Below are positions 60,644 through 64,000 of a stretch of 64,000 nt of DNA, one piece after another. Positions within the stretch are counted from its first letter, which is position 1, and every line of letters starts with the position of its first letter. The notes under the pieces are model-generated. The model did no database searches and had not been told where the DNA came from. It saw nothing but the letters and a program-made list of their open reading frames with translations. A program made the position numbers and the translations under genes. Source of the DNA: Archangium primigenium (GTDB taxonomy: Bacteria > Myxococcota > Myxococcia > Myxococcales > Myxococcaceae); the NCBI RefSeq assembly GCF_016904885.1, contig NZ_JADWYI010000001.1, positions 3,348,001 through 3,412,000 of the forward strand. The letters are read 5' to 3'.

Positions 60644-64000
<3,357 letters not shown>

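Overview
The window is very GC-rich, with strong third-position bias. It carries two large secondary-metabolite loci separated by a potassium-uptake operon. The combination of a fatty-acyl-AMP-ligase-started giant NRPS, a trans-AT polyketide locus with a fused AT-enoylreductase, a lipoprotein trypsin-like protease and this codon use suggests a myxobacterium (Myxococcota, probably a Cystobacter/Archangium-type genome). That placement is inference; no rRNA or other taxonomic marker is present.

Region 1 (1-38124, minus strand) is a lipopeptide NRPS locus. A P450 gene (38124-36745) is followed by NRPS-1 (36599-17259, 6446 aa: FAAL-ACP, then five modules, the second with an epimerase). An 8-nt overlap leads into NRPS-2 (17266 to beyond base 1), of which five modules are visible, the first with an epimerase. 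No thioesterase is reached, so the line continues off the left edge. Read collinearly, it would give fatty acyl-Ala-D-aromatic-Leu-X-aromatic-D-Y-X-Z-Ala-Ala-... The adenylation domains are highly repetitive. Three Ala A-PCP units and two X units are near-identical, and the A domain of NRPS-1 module 2 is a visible mosaic of two others.

Region 2 (38465-47171, plus strand) is a kdp operon: porin-like beta-barrel, an easily missed 26-aa membrane peptide, kdpF, kdpA, kdpB, kdpC, a truncated KdpD (sensor and USP domains only) and a separate membrane histidine kinase. No kdpE follows. A minus-strand VOC protein and a lipoprotein serine protease come next.

Region 3 (49298-64000) is a trans-AT-type polyketide locus on alternating strands. 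Plus-strand genes are a KS-KR-ACP-KS protein without AT and a free AT-ER (PfaD-like) protein. Minus-strand genes are a second P450, a group A flavin monooxygenase, a methyltransferase-like protein and a KS-AT(dead)-DH-ACP-TE protein that enters from the right edge. Two convergent gene pairs are separated by a single base. The AT-ER protein is the obvious malonyl supplier for the AT-less module and for the module whose own AT has lost its active-site motif. The P450, flavin enzyme and methyltransferase are likely tailoring enzymes.
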